From JAJCYL01 sp965206015 (GTDB lineage: Bacteria > Bacteroidota > Bacteroidia > Cytophagales > Cyclobacteriaceae), in the NCBI GenBank assembly GCA_965206015.1, contig CBDBIW010000008.1, forward strand, positions 15,669 through 79,668: a stretch of DNA of 64,000 bases, given 5' to 3'. A program made the position numbers and the translations under genes. Below, one piece after another: positions 63,801-64,000 of this stretch (position 1 is its first letter; each line of letters begins with the position of its first letter). The notes beneath the pieces are model-generated. The model saw only the letters and a list, made by a program, of their open reading frames with translations. It did not search any database and was not told where the DNA came from.

Positions 63801-64000
63801 GTATTGGGAGCCATGGAAACCATGTACCAGCGCAACAAAATTCAGGAAGAAAGTCTTTATTATGAAACCTTGAAGCACACCGGTGAATTTCCAATTATCG
63901 GCGTCAATACTTTCCTGTCATCAAAAGGATCGCCAACAATACTACCCAAGGAAGTGATTAGGTCCACCACTGACGAAAAGGAGGGTCAAATCAGCAATCT
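60813..64000 (+). CDS. icmF: Fused isobutyryl-CoA mutase IcmF (3' end beyond window)
   Basis: An adenosylcobalamin-dependent acyl-CoA mutase fused to its G-protein chaperone. The B12-binding domain is at the N-terminus: SLFDGHDVAI with the cobalt-ligating His near residue 26, then ALTSYQGGH and FAGGGGTI. The MeaB-like GTPase domain follows (GITGTGGSGKSSL near residue 200, VDPSKRKTGGALLGDRIRM near 238, INKFDK near 346). The large mutase domain begins at about 520 (GVFPFKRQNEDPTRMFAGEG). SVSMTINGPSAIICAFFMNA, FSTEFSLRVMGDVQQYFI and SGYHIAEAGANPVTQLALTL are well conserved in it. The frame is open through the last base (1062 codons), and about 50-100 residues are missing. It interconverts isobutyryl-CoA and n-butyryl-CoA or similar substrates in branched-chain metabolism. 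Confidence 0.95.
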   Translation, partial: MTTSLAPYTPINHIRMVTAASLFDGHDVAINVMRRIIQGTGVEVIHLGHNRSVHEIVNCAIQEDANAIALTSYQGGHVEYLKYMFDLLKEKNSEHIKIFAGGGGTILPQEIKQLHDYGITKIYSPDDGRAMGLQGMINDLVQQSDYAIGNSVNGEVDQIFKKDQKAIARLISAAENFPDNAQNALDMLRAKVKESNTPILGITGTGGSGKSSLVDELVRRFIADLGDKSIGIVSVDPSKRKTGGALLGDRIRMNSIHHPKVYMRSLATRQSNLALSKYVQDAVDILKAANYDLIILETSGIGQSDTEIIEHSGISLYVMTPEFGAATQLEKIDMLDFADIVAINKFDKRGSLDALRDVKKQFKRNHNLFEAKDENIPVYGTIASQFNDPGTNKLYKALVEKITEKTGIDLKSTIEATDEMSEKIFIIPPKRTRYLSEISETVREYDNWSDQQAQTAQQLYSIQNTIETLNQSGKKEVSKQLEDTYKGIELNFDPRNRQLIEDWPGKVQSYKDALFTYQVRGKDIKLDTHSESLSHTEIPKVSLPRFEAWGDLLKWMLQENVPGEFPYTAGVFPFKRQNEDPTRMFAGEGGPERTNKRFHYVSEGLPAKRLSTAFDSVTLYGEDPDHRPDIFGKIGNSGVSICSLDDAKKLYSGFDLSNPATSVSMTINGPSAIICAFFMNAAIDQQCERYIQENGLEAEIDEKIKAIYKGKKRPEYKGKLPNGNDGLGLMLLGVTGDQVLPQDIYAKIKAETLSQVRGTVQADILKEDQAQNTCIFSTEFSLRVMGDVQQYFIDHNVRNFYSVSISGYHIAEAGANPVTQLALTLSNGFTFVEYYVSRGMDVNKFAPNFSFFFSNGIDPEYSVIGRVARRIWAKAMKLKYGADERAQKLKYHIQTSGRSLHAQEIDFNDIRTTLQALYAIYDNCNSLHTNAYDEAITTPTEESVRRAMAIQLIINKELGLAKNENPLQGSFIIEQLTDLVETAVLDEFDRITERGGVLGAMETMYQRNKIQEESLYYETLKHTGEFPIIGVNTFLSSKGSPTILPKEVIRSTTDEKEGQISN

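Overview
The window looks like a chromosome segment of a Bacteroidota bacterium, most probably a gliding Cytophagales-type lineage. The evidence is the gldA-gldF-gldG gliding ABC transporter, the small ribosomal protein bTHX, lipoproteins with Bacteroidota-type lipoboxes, TAnnTTTG promoter elements, two large BNR/sortilin-like proteins, and an IcmF fused acyl-CoA mutase. I cannot name a species.

Layout. 1-11.6 kb is mostly core: hldD-like epimerase, queD, lpxB, clpX-clpP-tig with tRNA-Leu(TAG), a relA/spoT homologue, a decayed outer-membrane barrel gene, bTHX, a PorT-like barrel and an AlkB hydroxylase. 11.6-19.4 kb holds a small conserved ORF, an IS5-family remnant, an AlgI/AlgJ-like O-acyltransferase locus with a decayed third gene, an arginase-fold enzyme, pyrD and xerD. 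19.5-35.7 kb alternates intact genes (SMP-30 lactonase, M1 peptidase, GT4, FMN reductase/MarR pair, K+ channel, SNF transporter) with wrecked ones (possible conjugation fragment, TfoX, DUF819, caspase-like, a one-base-frameshifted BNR protein, Crp/Fnr, sulfotransferase, IS3 remnant, Na+/solute symporter). 35.8-49.7 kb contains a TIM-barrel-like lipoprotein, a cadherin-like protein, a second BNR giant, the gliding operon plus DUF4340, a doubly frameshifted MNT/HepT toxin-antitoxin pair, an SDR and purine nucleoside phosphorylase.

50.2-57.3 kb is the most unusual region. Three modules lie head to tail on the minus strand. Each encodes a zinc-protease-like lipoprotein followed by an overlapping small lipoprotein gene. 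The modules are separated by a 121-bp partly palindromic repeat and variable hairpins. A tyrosine-recombinase C-terminus sits at the upstream end, and its stop codon lies in a GTTAGTG boundary motif that recurs at module ends. I read this as a decayed integron-like cassette array with the integrase in the same orientation as the cassettes. IS-driven tandem duplication is the main alternative. 57.3-60.6 kb is an IS4/IS5 pile-up containing an ABC-permease fragment. 60.8 kb to the end is icmF, which runs off the window.

Overall there are about 25 broken genes beside intact housekeeping genes, many short tandem duplications (11-19 bp) and several IS relics. This suggests a genome in active decay, possibly host-associated. 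Some single-base homopolymer frameshifts could instead be sequencing errors.
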